NCBI RefSeq assembly: GCF_900299535.1
Contig: NZ_OMKE01000002.1
Location: forward strand, 1-48,201
Length of the DNA stretch: 48,201 bases
Direction: 5' to 3'
Origin: Aquimarina aquimarini
GTDB taxonomy: Bacteria > Bacteroidota > Bacteroidia > Flavobacteriales > Flavobacteriaceae
Shown: piece after piece, positions 26,513 through 36,221 of the stretch
Position numbering within the stretch: the first letter of the stretch is position 1
Layout of the letters: the number at the start of each line of letters is the position of its first letter
The notes under the pieces: generated by a model
Seen by the model: the letters and a program-made list of their open reading frames with translations, nothing else
Told to the model about the DNA's origin: nothing
The model's database searches: none
Made by a program: the position numbers and the translations under genes

Positions 26513-26968
26513 TTAGTTATTTATTCGTCTTTCAAATAGTATTTTTCGAATTCCGAAGTCTGTATCCCATTGTTTAATTTCTTTGAAACCAAGCTTTTTA
26601 TATAATTCAGTAGCTGGTTTATTATTAACACCCGTTTCAACAATAAAAAGTTCAGAATCAAATCTATTGAAAATAAACTCTAATAACTTTTTCGCTATTC
26701 CACGTCTAAAAAATTTCGGAGTTACTACCAAGCTATTAATGTTTGTACATTTATTGGTAAATTCGACCTCAATGATTCCAGCTAATTCAGTGTTTTCAAG
26801 ATATCCGAAGAACATATTATCGCTTTTCAGATAACTTTCAAGAGGTCTTTTAAGTGGTGGAAAATCAGTTGTATCTAACAATTTAGCCTCAACAGTATAC
26901 GATAATTGAAAAACAGAATGTATTTGGTTTGATATTTCTATGTTATTGTTTTGAAGTTTTTCAATCAT
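26513..26968 (-). CDS. GNAT-family N-acetyltransferase
   Basis: 151 residues. The acetyl-CoA pyrophosphate loop is visible as FFRRGIAKKLLEFI (about 87-100; R/Q-x-x-G-x-A type) after the strand INSLVVTPKF. ETGVNNKPATELYKKLGFKE follows (about 112-131) with the Tyr general acid of the last helix. The substrate, a small amine or an N-terminus, cannot be told. Its start is 44 bp or more from the stop of nothing on the same strand; the membrane protein gene just upstream (27012) shares its direction, so the two may be cotranscribed. Confidence 0.88.
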   Translation of the reverse strand: MIEKLQNNNIEISNQIHSVFQLSYTVEAKLLDTTDFPPLKRPLESYLKSDNMFFGYLENTELAGIIEVEFTNKCTNINSLVVTPKFFRRGIAKKLLEFIFNRFDSELFIVETGVNNKPATELYKKLGFKEIKQWDTDFGIRKILFERRINN

Positions 26969-27011
26969 TAATTATTTTATTTGAGAGTTTAGTTTTAAGT
27001 ACAATTAACTA

Positions 27012-28385
27012 TTATGTTTCAGATTGAAACTCCTCAAAAAATTGCTCTCCTTCTTTTTTATCAGTATAAAAAGATTTATGCAACACATAATACAATGAGT
27101 AATATATCGCCACCAAAGACGGCAATGCAAAACACAGGATAGTGATTATTTTTTCTTTAAAAAGTTTAAAAACATCAGAATACTCACGATATTCATAAAA
27201 TTCAATACCAAGAAATAATATAGCAACAGTAGTAGATATCATCAAAATATTTTTCTTTGCAGTGCTCAAAATCAATACCACAATAATCATAATTAGAATA
27301 TTAATTACACTAACTATTTCATCCTTTTCTATAAAAGAATATAATGCAAATAGAATCGAGAATATAGTAAGGTGAATATTTGTATTCTTACCAAGTTTAC
27401 TATAATATTGATGGATTGATTTTTTACTTTTTTGAGAACGTGTAAAGATCAAAAAGACAATACTATTCAAAACAGGAAGCAATGATAAAGTACCGACAAT
27501 TCCAAAATATTTTTTTAGAGAATACCCTCTATATTGTATTAAATTTCCTAAAAAAACAGCACTAAGAATCAAGGTAATTATATTTGCAAAATGTTTAAAT
27601 ATATCAATATATTCAGGATCAGAAAATGAAAAATTAATAGAAATAAATTCTTTTCCTATACCCAGAAAAGTAATAAAAATAAGTGTGTAACTCACGATAC
27701 TTCCATATCCAAAAAAACGTTTTGTAACAACAGATTTTGGTATAGGGTGCATCAGTTGTTTTATACTTACCAGTTTATTAGACATGTACAAAAACCCTAT
27801 GAATATACACAGTAATTTTATAACTCTGACACATAAAATAAAGCCATAAAAGATGTCTTTTATATAGGGAGGATCAAAAGTTACAAACTGCAAATATTTA
27901 AAAATACCATTCAGATTACTTAAAATAAGAAGGATAGCTATCATAGAGAATACACTATACCTCATCATTGTTTTTATTGAATATGCTTGTTTTTCGCATT
28001 TCAAGTATCGCAATGCAAACCATAATACTGGTAATGTCAAAGTAATCCCATAAATAGTTTTATATATAAGATAACTGTTATCAAAATTTGTATGATAATC
28101 AATGTAGTAGTACAAAGGTACTTTTAAAATGTAGAATGGAATAAATAACAACTGAATCAAAATTCCAGCGCTATATTTTTTATTTTTATAAAAATACCAC
28201 CCAAAAATTAATGTACTGAACAACCAGTTTATAGTTTTCCATAATATGGTGTACTGTTCTGTATCTGGAGTATATTCACTGACATAATACCTGACCCCTC
28301 CTAAAATCAATAATAACAGTGCTAAAAAGCCAAGATTTCTAACCGCTTTTTCTTGTGTATCACTCAGGTAACTATGTATCATCAA
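27012..28385 (-). CDS. Hypothetical polytopic membrane protein
   Basis: 457 residues with about eleven or twelve hydrophobic segments spread over the whole length, and a short charged C-terminus (KKEGEQFFEEFQSET) on the presumed cytoplasmic side. Many Tyr, Lys and Ile residues, no Walker, no transporter signature and no conserved catalytic motif that I can recognise. It has an inverted repeat and the ccsBA terminator directly upstream. It lies within the direct-repeat-bounded segment and looks restricted in distribution. Confidence 0.65.
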   Translation of the reverse strand: MMIHSYLSDTQEKAVRNLGFLALLLLILGGVRYYVSEYTPDTEQYTILWKTINWLFSTLIFGWYFYKNKKYSAGILIQLLFIPFYILKVPLYYYIDYHTNFDNSYLIYKTIYGITLTLPVLWFALRYLKCEKQAYSIKTMMRYSVFSMIAILLILSNLNGIFKYLQFVTFDPPYIKDIFYGFILCVRVIKLLCIFIGFLYMSNKLVSIKQLMHPIPKSVVTKRFFGYGSIVSYTLIFITFLGIGKEFISINFSFSDPEYIDIFKHFANIITLILSAVFLGNLIQYRGYSLKKYFGIVGTLSLLPVLNSIVFLIFTRSQKSKKSIHQYYSKLGKNTNIHLTIFSILFALYSFIEKDEIVSVINILIMIIVVLILSTAKKNILMISTTVAILFLGIEFYEYREYSDVFKLFKEKIITILCFALPSLVAIYYSLYYVLHKSFYTDKKEGEQFFEEFQSET

Positions 28386-28436
28386 GTATTTTTATAGAAA
28401 CAAATCTAAGGAAAGTATTTTATGAACTCATATTTC

Positions 28437-28476
28437 GTACTGATTTTAAAATAAAAAGATCCCTTAAAATCAGTAC
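28437..28476. other. 13-bp perfect inverted repeat
   Basis: GTACTGATTTTAA (28437-28449) and TTAAAATCAGTAC (28464-28476) form a perfect stem with a 14-nt loop, 52 bp before the start codon of the 457-residue membrane protein. It may be an operator or an untranslated-leader hairpin. Confidence 0.75.
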
Positions 28477-28482
28477 TGCATC

Positions 28483-28521
28483 AAAGAAAAACCACACTTA
28501 TCTTATGATATAGTGTGGTTT
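28483..28521 (-). terminator. Terminator of the ccsBA transcript
   Basis: On the minus strand AAACCACACT (28521-28512) pairs perfectly with AGTGTGGTTT (28498-28489), followed by TTTTCTTT. It lies 79 bp beyond the ccsBA stop codon and marks the end of the respiration locus. Confidence 0.85.
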
Positions 28522-28597
28522 ATGATGTAAATATGCACTACATAAATACTTATTTCACACCTCTTGAGTCATAAAAGTACTTTATTATAATGTTTTA

Positions 28598-28805
28598 AAT
28601 CAATTCAAAACTACTCTGCCTTTGGTGGTCTTTTGTATTTTATTTCTACGTTTATAACCCACTAAGGTTGTAAGCAATACCATTCCTATAAAACTAACAT
28701 ATACAAAATCAGGAATCGGTACAGAATCACCTGCTGCATAACTATGTAAGCCAGACAAGTAGTAATTTACTCCAAAAGAAGTCATTATAATTGACCAAAA
28801 GGCAA
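28598..28805 (-). repeat. Direct repeat B (3' end of ccsBA)
   Basis: This copy is in place at the end of the full-length ResB-CcsA gene and matches 24200-24407 in the same orientation, with about 6 substitutions. The two copies bracket 4,190 bp. Confidence 0.92.
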
Positions 28806-31779
28806 ACATACTGGCTACATTTAATACAAAACTATTATTTAGTGCTGGGATAAAACGTAAGTGTAATACAATTGCGTAGACAATAATACTAATCAGTGCC
28901 CAGGTTTCTTTGGGATCCCATGCCCAATAACGCCCCCAGCTCTCATTTGCCCATACTCCTCCTAAAAATGTTCCGATAGCCAATACAAAAAGACCAATAG
29001 TCATAGAAAGCTCGCTGATATAGGTAATCTCTTTTATTTTTATAGCTATCACTTCTTTTGTTTTTTCTGTTTTAAACAACATCAATAGTAAAGCCATTAC
29101 TCCTAAAATTGCAGATAATGCCAAAGGTGCATAGCTACTTACAATGGTTGCTACATGAATTTTTAACCAATAAGACTTTAATACAGGCATCAAATTGGTA
29201 ATTTCTGGATTTAACCAATCCAAATAACTCACAAATAATAATGCTCCTGTAAACAATGTTGCTAGTGGTAATACAAAATCAGATTTTCTAAAACTAACCA
29301 AGCCACTGAGTAACAAACACCAAGCTACAAATACCAACATCTCATACCCGTTACTCCATGGGGCATGTTGGGCTACATACCACCGTAAAATGATATTACC
29401 TGTAAAACATAAAAAAGAAATTAATGTGATAATAACCAATCCATTCCAAAAAAGTCGAATCCATTTTTTCTGAGAAACCATTTTTAGTACCGCCAGAAAT
29501 AACAAAACCACTCCCAACACAAAATATAACTGAAACAACCAAAAATTTACATTTGCCTTATTATACCACAACTCTGCTTCTATACGTTTATTATTAGGTA
29601 TAATAGATGCTCCCAATACTTCTTGATACTTCTTTATATAGGTAAGCTTTTGATAGGCTTCGTTGTATTTTTTTGACGTTACATCATTAAAATAGCTAGG
29701 TAAAATATGTTTCGCAAAACGCCCATCTTCTTCTGTAAAATCATTAAAATGATGTGTGTAACTATACCATGTATTATTAGCATCATTTTTGTTTGGAAAT
29801 ACTTTCAAATAATTCCCGGTAAACAGATTATACAAAATATTAAACTTCTCATCTATTTTTAAGACCTCTTTATCAAATTCGGTACGCTCTGCGGGGTTCT
29901 TTTGATTTGCTGTTTCTACCGCGTCCGACAATATATAGTTTCCTTGAGGGTCTAAAAAGCTTACAAATGCTATCAGTCCGTTTTTACCGATCGATATATT
30001 ATTCAATATATCTCCCGTTTTCTTAGTATCTGCTTTAATAATTGGAATTTGTTGCCATAATTGCGGAGTAGCGTGCATTCCTAAAAATACTTGATTTACA
30101 TTTAGTGTTACCGTTTTTTGTCCAACAGGGTGCGCAAAATATGATTTTCTCGAAATTTTACGAATACACTCTGAGGCCAAGGTATGTATAGGTTTGATTC
30201 GCCCATCAAGATCCTGAACCATCAGACGCCCAAATAAATCAGCCTGCTTCTCTTCTATTTGTTGGGATAGAACAATTTTTTCGATTGATTGTTTATCTAT
30301 ACTATCTTCTATCGTTTGTGCAGATGAAGAATACAATGTGAAAAATAAGGTAAGTAATGTAGTTATGAACGCTTTATGCTTTGTCTTTTTTAATTTTCTA
30401 TGTACTGTCTGAAAACGTGATTTTTTACCAAAAAAAGTAAAGAACATACCAATCCCCATTAATAAATACCCCAAATACGTAATCCAAGTGCCTGCACTAT
30501 CATGATTTACAGATAGTACTGTACCTTTTTCGTCTGTATCATAACTAGCTTGAAAAAAACGATATCCTTTATAATCTAAAACATTATTCATAAAAATTCT
30601 ATACGGTATTTCTTTTTTATTATCAAGCACTACCACCTCGCTAGCATAAGCCGAAGGGCTAGATGAGCCAGGGTAGCGCTCTAATTGAAAATCGTCTAAT
30701 TGTATTGTAAAAGGGGTTTTTATCGCTCCTGCTCCATAAGAGAGAGTCACTTGCGTATTTTTACCAAAATCTATTTGGTGTTTTATAGGTAAAAAACCTT
30801 CTCTATACAGTAAGTTTACCTCTTTAATTTCATCTCCAACAGCTACTTCTACGATCAAAGCATCATCAAGGCTTTTATCGTTATCTGTCCTTTCTTTTAT
30901 AGCACTTACCAGTTTAAATTTTCCTTTAGGATGATATGATGTGGGTACAAATGAAAAATCACCTGCTCGAAAAAGTGTGCGCAAAGAAATATTCTGCAAG
31001 CTATCTGCTTTTATTTTACCAGCTTGCTGATTTGCCATGATAAAAAAATCGAGTCCATGTGGTGCTAATATTTTAAATGCTCCTTTTTCTTCGCGAATAT
31101 TTATAATTCCCTCTTTATCAGACTCAAAACCAACTTCATGTTGGTGCTGTCCTATTTTTTCTATTTCTCCTTTTTTAAGGTAAATAGTATTTCTACCATT
31201 CCCTGCACTTACCACCATCTTTAATAATGGGGTTCCATGAATACTATCTGTTATTACTTCAGGAGAAGCATCTGCCACATACTCTTTAAAAGAAATAGTT
31301 ACTGGTTTATCTTTTAGCTTGGTTGATACTTCAAAATCATTATTCCCCAATGGAGAAAAACTTAATTTCTTTTGAACCGTTTCACTAGTCTTTCCGTTAC
31401 TTACAGTAGCTATTAGCAAATTGGTATCAGAAATAATTACATTAGAAGACATTCCTTCTCTAATACGCATAATCCCCCCATATGAAGTGTATCTGGTAAT
31501 TGCTGCACCTAATACTATAAATATAAATGCAATGTGAAAAAGCAGCACTGCCCATTTCTTTTTGGTTACTAACTTATACTTATAAATATTAGCTATAAAA
31601 CTTATAGTGAGTCCTAGCATTACCATCTCAAACCACCAAGCATCATAAATACTTTTCCATGCTACTGCGGTTCCATAATCATTTTCTATAAAAGTTGCTA
31701 CTGCCATGGCAATGGCAAAAACAAGTAGTAATAATAGTGCTAAAGAAGATGAAGAAAGAAATTTATATAGTTTTTGCAT
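28600..31779 (-). CDS. ccsBA: Cytochrome c biogenesis protein, ResB-CcsA fusion (system II)
   Basis: 1059 residues. The N-terminal ResB part (about 1-450) has four membrane segments and a large periplasmic domain. A linker with a second hydrophobic stretch and a Tyr/Asn-rich periplasmic segment follows (about 470-740). The C-terminal CcsA part has eight or so segments and the haem-handling WWD motif WGRYWAWDPKETWAL (about 945-960), with conserved His (HAPWSNGYE) nearby. It exports haem and attaches it to CxxCH motifs of periplasmic cytochromes. That is required for at least six multihaem proteins in this locus, including the CxxCK haem of NrfA. It follows nrfA on the same strand after 224 bp. 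Confidence 0.95.
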   Translation of the reverse strand: MQKLYKFLSSSSLALLLLLVFAIAMAVATFIENDYGTAVAWKSIYDAWWFEMVMLGLTISFIANIYKYKLVTKKKWAVLLFHIAFIFIVLGAAITRYTSYGGIMRIREGMSSNVIISDTNLLIATVSNGKTSETVQKKLSFSPLGNNDFEVSTKLKDKPVTISFKEYVADASPEVITDSIHGTPLLKMVVSAGNGRNTIYLKKGEIEKIGQHQHEVGFESDKEGIINIREEKGAFKILAPHGLDFFIMANQQAGKIKADSLQNISLRTLFRAGDFSFVPTSYHPKGKFKLVSAIKERTDNDKSLDDALIVEVAVGDEIKEVNLLYREGFLPIKHQIDFGKNTQVTLSYGAGAIKTPFTIQLDDFQLERYPGSSSPSAYASEVVVLDNKKEIPYRIFMNNVLDYKGYRFFQASYDTDEKGTVLSVNHDSAGTWITYLGYLLMGIGMFFTFFGKKSRFQTVHRKLKKTKHKAFITTLLTLFFTLYSSSAQTIEDSIDKQSIEKIVLSQQIEEKQADLFGRLMVQDLDGRIKPIHTLASECIRKISRKSYFAHPVGQKTVTLNVNQVFLGMHATPQLWQQIPIIKADTKKTGDILNNISIGKNGLIAFVSFLDPQGNYILSDAVETANQKNPAERTEFDKEVLKIDEKFNILYNLFTGNYLKVFPNKNDANNTWYSYTHHFNDFTEEDGRFAKHILPSYFNDVTSKKYNEAYQKLTYIKKYQEVLGASIIPNNKRIEAELWYNKANVNFWLFQLYFVLGVVLLFLAVLKMVSQKKWIRLFWNGLVIITLISFLCFTGNIILRWYVAQHAPWSNGYEMLVFVAWCLLLSGLVSFRKSDFVLPLATLFTGALLFVSYLDWLNPEITNLMPVLKSYWLKIHVATIVSSYAPLALSAILGVMALLLMLFKTEKTKEVIAIKIKEITYISELSMTIGLFVLAIGTFLGGVWANESWGRYWAWDPKETWALISIIVYAIVLHLRFIPALNNSFVLNVASMFAFWSIIMTSFGVNYYLSGLHSYAAGDSVPIPDFVYVSFIGMVLLTTLVGYKRRNKIQKTTKGRVVLN

Positions 31780-31814
31780 TTGTTGGTTTTTATATCCCGA
31801 ATACTCATATCATA

Positions 31815-31852
31815 TATACTATAAACTTCTTTTATAATAAGCTTATAGTATA
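31815..31852. other. 10-bp perfect inverted repeat between nrfA and ccsBA
   Basis: TATACTATAA (31815-31824) and TTATAGTATA (31843-31852) form an AT-rich stem with an 18-nt loop, 36 bp above the ccsBA ATG. No U-tract follows on the minus strand, so it may modulate ccsBA transcription or translation instead of ending the nrfA transcript. Confidence 0.55.
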
Positions 31853-32003
31853 CACGATACGAAAAGATATTTCATAGTATACTTCGGGTTTGATAAAAAG
31901 AGGTTTCTTGAAGTTGATTGAACTCAAAAAGGCCATCTTTTTATCTACTTATACATTTGGTTTATCATTACAAAGAGCTTGCAAACGATTGAATTATTAC
32001 ATT

Positions 32004-33482
32004 TTATTTACTACCGTATGTTTCTTCTCGTTTTTCGGCTGTTTCTAACCATTTTGGTAATAAATTCTTTTTGAATTCATTTTTCTCTTTGGTTAGCTTT
32101 TCTATATCCAAACCAATATATTCCTGTGCTTTTTCTTTGGTTGAGATATCAGGCATCTCTACAGGTTTATTATATCCTAAATCTGCCAATAGACGGGCTA
32201 ATTTTACTCTTCCTTCTGTAGCTACATCCAAACCACTACTAATTACTCTACCAATCTCAACTGGGGCGTGAAATGAAGCTCCATGAGATGCTGCAGCATA
32301 ATCCCAACGCCATTGTGCATGACGAATATCTAATAAGATGGATTCCATTTGTTCTTCTGTTGCTCCCAGATCCCAACATTTCTTGGCTTCAATATGCATT
32401 CTTACGATGGCATCTTCTAGTTTTAATCTACTATCTGTAGATTTTTGTTGTCGCTCATATACATTTGCTCTTAACTTCTCGGCTTCTTCACGGTGGCAAA
32501 CCTGACAAGAATTTGCTACATTATTCATAGGAGATTGTATATGGTGATCTGTAAATTTCTGTCCTCCTTCACTTTTGTATGGCATATGACAATCTGCACA
32601 AGAAACGCCTCGATCTGCATGCACTCCTGTTAAATAAGTTTCATATCCTGGGTGTTGTGCTTTTAGCATAGGAGCTCTACTCAATTTATGAGTCCAATCT
32701 TTGAACTCTATTTCATCATAATATTTCTCCATAGCATCTACAGACATTCCGTTTTTCCAAGGAAGAGTTAAATAAGGTATTCCTTCTTTACCAGGGATGT
32801 TTTTATTAAAATAGTATTCTACATGGCATTGTGCACATACTAGGGACCTCATTTCTTGATGGGTTGCTTTATTAATATCTTTTCCCATCGATTCAAAAGC
32901 TTCTACCAATGCGGGACGTGTAATAGTCAATTTCATTGTTTTTGAATCATGACAATCTGCGCATCCAATCGGGTTGACAATTTCTTCTCCTTTATCTGCC
33001 CATTTTCCTTTATAGAATTCATCAATCCCAATTTCATTCATCAATCTAGGTACATCTGGGCTTTTACATGTCCAGCAGGTTGCTGGCATAGGACCATCTC
33101 CATTTCCTTTTGGGCCCCCAGTACGCAAGGAATTGTGTATATCTTCTATAGCGTATTGGTGTCCTCGCCCTTGACTGTAATCTTTAGAAAATCCATACCC
33201 TGCCCAAAGAACAACCAATCGTGTGTCTTCTTCTAGCATATCTCTCATTTTTGAGCCTCCTTGATAGGACTCAAAATCATTTTGTTCTGTTTGCAAAAAT
33301 GATTGATATTCTTGTGGAAAATTTTTCCCCCATTCATCATTTCTAGGCTCATTTGCACTAATATCGACTTGGGGAACATATTTGTATTTCGCTTCATTTT
33401 TTCTATTTACAATACTAGAAGCGAGCAATCCTAATAAAAAAACTACGACTACCGTTACAATAAATAATACTTTGTTTTTCAT
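32004..33482 (-). CDS. nrfA: Ammonia-forming cytochrome c nitrite reductase NrfA
   Basis: 492 residues with one N-terminal signal anchor (about 4-24). It has the five haem sites of NrfA: CWTCK (136-140, the active-site Lys-ligated haem), CADCH (174-178), CAQCH (216-220, followed by the conserved catalytic-site Tyr in VEYYF), CADCH (295-299) and CQVCH (326-330). The helical dimer domain follows (WRWDYAAASHGASFHA with distal His ligands). It reduces nitrite to ammonium with six electrons in the periplasm. Its start codon is 4 bp after the nrfH stop, so NrfH and NrfA form one unit. A later gene encodes the dedicated haem-attachment enzyme. Confidence 0.98.
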   Translation of the reverse strand: MKNKVLFIVTVVVVFLLGLLASSIVNRKNEAKYKYVPQVDISANEPRNDEWGKNFPQEYQSFLQTEQNDFESYQGGSKMRDMLEEDTRLVVLWAGYGFSKDYSQGRGHQYAIEDIHNSLRTGGPKGNGDGPMPATCWTCKSPDVPRLMNEIGIDEFYKGKWADKGEEIVNPIGCADCHDSKTMKLTITRPALVEAFESMGKDINKATHQEMRSLVCAQCHVEYYFNKNIPGKEGIPYLTLPWKNGMSVDAMEKYYDEIEFKDWTHKLSRAPMLKAQHPGYETYLTGVHADRGVSCADCHMPYKSEGGQKFTDHHIQSPMNNVANSCQVCHREEAEKLRANVYERQQKSTDSRLKLEDAIVRMHIEAKKCWDLGATEEQMESILLDIRHAQWRWDYAAASHGASFHAPVEIGRVISSGLDVATEGRVKLARLLADLGYNKPVEMPDISTKEKAQEYIGLDIEKLTKEKNEFKKNLLPKWLETAEKREETYGSK

Positions 33483-33486
33483 TATG

Positions 33487-34098
33487 CTACTTTTTTGTTT
33501 GCTTTTCTTTAATTTGTTTATGTAACCATTCTGGGATTACCGTTTTTGTACTGTCTGTTGGAATCGGTGATATATTATTTCGTATTGTCGAAATACCGTG
33601 AACAGTGCCGTGTGGTAATTCTTGATGACAGGACCAACATTTTCTGTCGGTTCTACTTTCTGCGTGGTTTTCTAACCATCCATCATATTTGACTTGGGTT
33701 ACTTGTTGTATATGACATCGAACACAATTGTCTTGTACTACTTCTTGTGAGGCTTCTCTCATAAACATCACTTCTGGTTCTGCTCTTGCTGTAAAAACAG
33801 AAGCATGAAATAGCCCATCTTTTGCTTTAAAAAAATAGGTATTAAAAACATTATCATGGGGTACATGACAATCATTGCACGAGGCTTGTTCTCTATGTGA
33901 ACTATGCATCCAGCTATTATACATGGGTGTCATTACATGGCAATTTACACATGCCAATGGGTCATCTGACATATAAGAAACCAGTGAAGCTTCTTTTGCC
34001 ATAAAAAATCCTAAACCTGTAATTATCCCTATTGATACTACAGCAATTCTTCTCCATCTGGATTTTTTACTGGGTAATATTTCTTTTTTAAAATTCAA
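33487..34098 (-). CDS. nrfH: Tetrahaem cytochrome NrfH (quinol dehydrogenase for NrfA)
   Basis: 203 residues of the NapC/NrfH family. A single membrane anchor (about 17-38) is followed by four haem motifs: CVNCH (about 50), CNDCH (about 73), CVRCH (about 126) and CWSCH (about 153). It oxidises menaquinol at the outer face of the membrane and passes electrons to NrfA, with which it forms a stable complex. The gene sits directly upstream of nrfA (4-bp gap) and 23 bp after ric. The C-terminal tail is slightly longer than in Wolinella-type NrfH and is rich in Lys and Thr. Confidence 0.96.
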   Translation of the reverse strand: MNFKKEILPSKKSRWRRIAVVSIGIITGLGFFMAKEASLVSYMSDDPLACVNCHVMTPMYNSWMHSSHREQASCNDCHVPHDNVFNTYFFKAKDGLFHASVFTARAEPEVMFMREASQEVVQDNCVRCHIQQVTQVKYDGWLENHAESRTDRKCWSCHQELPHGTVHGISTIRNNISPIPTDSTKTVIPEWLHKQIKEKQTKK

Positions 34099-34121
34099 GT
34101 GCTACAATTTATTGTTACATT

Positions 34122-34841
34122 TTAGTCTACCATTATTTTTTCTAATGCAATTGCCTTAACGTGTAAAATATTGTTTTCTAAATGGATATGTTTATGTAAA
34201 TCTTTCTCGAATTCTTCTAGTTTGGCATACAGTACCTTAAACGTAGTACAGGCTTCTTGAGGAGGTGTATAGTTGTTTGTTACTCTAGAAATTTCTTTAA
34301 AAATAGTACCTGCTCCTTCATGTTCATGCTCCATCATTCGTATTGGGTTATTTACGGTTCCAAACGGGGGGCTATTGTATAAAGAACCTTTCTCTGCTGC
34401 TACCAATTGCTTGATATAAGGAAACAACACTTGTTCTTCTTTCTGTAAATGTGATACTAGTTCATTTGCTACTTCATGAAATAGTTTATTTACTTCTATT
34501 ACTTCTGTATAATGATGCCCATGCACCCTGGCAACTTTGTTTGCATACTCAGAAATTATAGCTACATTCTCCTTTACATAGGTATGGTGTACATTTATGA
34601 TATGATCTATCAAAACATCCAGTTCCCATTTATCATATGCTACAACCTCATTATCAACTACATTTAGTTGTAAAAGTTCTTTTTCTAAACTGTTTTGGTC
34701 TACTTTATTTTTTATACATGCTTTTTCTATTGTTATTCCACCTCCACAACAAAAATCAATTCCATATTTTGAGAATACTGCTGCGGTTCTATAATCTTCT
34801 GCAACTAATTGCCCTACTTTTTTATTCACCAATGTTTCCAT
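34122..34841 (-). CDS. ric: Iron-sulfur cluster repair di-iron protein RIC (ScdA/YtfE)
   Basis: 239 residues. The N-terminal ScdA_N domain (about 1-60) ends in KYGIDFCCGGG, the typical double-Cys segment. The hemerythrin-like domain carries the di-iron ligands as HHTYVKE (about 85), HGHHYTEVIE, HLQKEEQVLFPYI (about 136), MMEHEHEGAG (about 169) and the closing LHKHIHLENNILH. RIC repairs Fe-S clusters and copes with nitric oxide, a toxic by-product of nitrite reduction. Its place between the nrfD-like and nrfH genes makes NO defence part of the respiratory transcript. A 126-bp gap precedes it, enough for an internal promoter. Confidence 0.95.
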   Translation of the reverse strand: METLVNKKVGQLVAEDYRTAAVFSKYGIDFCCGGGITIEKACIKNKVDQNSLEKELLQLNVVDNEVVAYDKWELDVLIDHIINVHHTYVKENVAIISEYANKVARVHGHHYTEVIEVNKLFHEVANELVSHLQKEEQVLFPYIKQLVAAEKGSLYNSPPFGTVNNPIRMMEHEHEGAGTIFKEISRVTNNYTPPQEACTTFKVLYAKLEEFEKDLHKHIHLENNILHVKAIALEKIMVD

Positions 34842-34967
34842 AGTTCTATATATTATCTATTAGTTATACTCCAATGATTTGTACCATATTATGCGTATGA
34901 TTTAAATTTTGGTTTAGCCCATTTCGTTACTGTTTTTTTTAATTTATTATGTGATTTTAATAGTTTT

Positions 34968-36185
34968 TCATTTTTTAAATCGAAGTTTCCCTGTTTCTAT
35001 TCGTATTGCGGTTTTAGCTAGAATTGTAAATATAAAGGCGCCCATAGCCCAAATTCCCAGAGTCACTCCTATCTCAATACCTGTGGGGGTGTATTCTGCA
35101 ATTTTCCCATAAGGACCAGGTATAAAACCAGGTACAATCAACCCAAACCCTTTTTCTATCCAAATGGCTACAAAAAGAATAAAACAACAGAAATACAGTA
35201 CTTTTAGATTATTCCTTAATTTTCCAAATGTTAGTAGTATTGTTGCCAATACATTAAGAGGTATTGCAGTCCATATCCAAGGTAATAATGCATCTTTACC
35301 ATGAAGTCCAAAGAATAGATAATACGCACTCTCACTGTGATGAGTTGGCGCATAGAATTCTTTAAATAGTTCTGATACCAGCATGATTAAATTAATCTGT
35401 GCTGCTACTGTAACAATGGTAGCTATTTTCTTTATGGTTTTATCTTCTATTTTAAAAGCTGTGTATGCTCTAATCACCGCCAAAACCAAAATAATCAATG
35501 CGGGACCTGCGGCAAATGCAGATGCCAGAAACCTAGGGCCTAATAATGCATTATTCCAGAATGGGCGTGCTTGTAATCCTTGATACAAAAAGGCAGTTAC
35601 CAAATGAATTCCTACTGCCCAAAAAACCGACAAAATCGCTCCAGGGATATATACCTTTGGGTTAGGCACTTTACCTTGATATCTCGTAAAAAGGATATAA
35701 AAAGGTATCGTTATATTGATAAATAAATATCCATTAAGTACGATTACATCCCATGTAAGCATGGAGTTTGGAAAATTAAATACTCCAACTACTGGTATCA
35801 TATGCCATAATACAGAGGGGCCACCCATATCTGCTACTACAAATGCCAGACACATAAGTAATGCGGCTACGGCTAGTCCTTCTCCTATAAGCACTGCTTG
35901 TTTAAAATCAATATCTTTTAGTACATATGTTGGCATTACCAACATTACAGCGGCAGCTGCCACTCCCACCAGAAATGTAAAGTTAGAAATGTACAGTCCC
36001 CAGCTTACACGATCGGTCATACCTGTAACACTCAATCCATGTTCTATCTGTTGTGCATAACAATACATCCCTGCTAGCATTACAAAGGTCAAGAACCCCA
36101 TCCATAAATGATATCGCTTGGATCCTTGCGTTGTAATATCTAAACTATCTGTTATTAAATTTTTAAGAACTTTAAGTCGTCTCAT
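34968..36185 (-). CDS. NrfD/PsrC-family membrane subunit (quinol-interacting)
   Basis: 405 residues with about ten membrane segments. The family marks are present: MTDRVSWGLYISNFTFLVGV near residue 60 and conserved His/Glu between segments (GLHGKDALLPWIWTAIPLNV near 300). NrfD-like proteins bind menaquinol in the membrane and pass electrons to a partner FeS protein, here encoded 36 bp upstream. Because NrfA already has NrfH, this pair more likely serves the nitrate reductase through the two tetrahaem cytochromes encoded next. DsrP and alternative-complex-III subunits are close relatives, so the exact symbol is left open. Confidence 0.9.
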   Translation of the reverse strand: MRRLKVLKNLITDSLDITTQGSKRYHLWMGFLTFVMLAGMYCYAQQIEHGLSVTGMTDRVSWGLYISNFTFLVGVAAAAVMLVMPTYVLKDIDFKQAVLIGEGLAVAALLMCLAFVVADMGGPSVLWHMIPVVGVFNFPNSMLTWDVIVLNGYLFINITIPFYILFTRYQGKVPNPKVYIPGAILSVFWAVGIHLVTAFLYQGLQARPFWNNALLGPRFLASAFAAGPALIILVLAVIRAYTAFKIEDKTIKKIATIVTVAAQINLIMLVSELFKEFYAPTHHSESAYYLFFGLHGKDALLPWIWTAIPLNVLATILLTFGKLRNNLKVLYFCCFILFVAIWIEKGFGLIVPGFIPGPYGKIAEYTPTGIEIGVTLGIWAMGAFIFTILAKTAIRIETGKLRFKK

Positions 36186-36221
36186 CTTGTGTGTGTTTTT
36201 GGTCTACTATTCTCTATAGTA

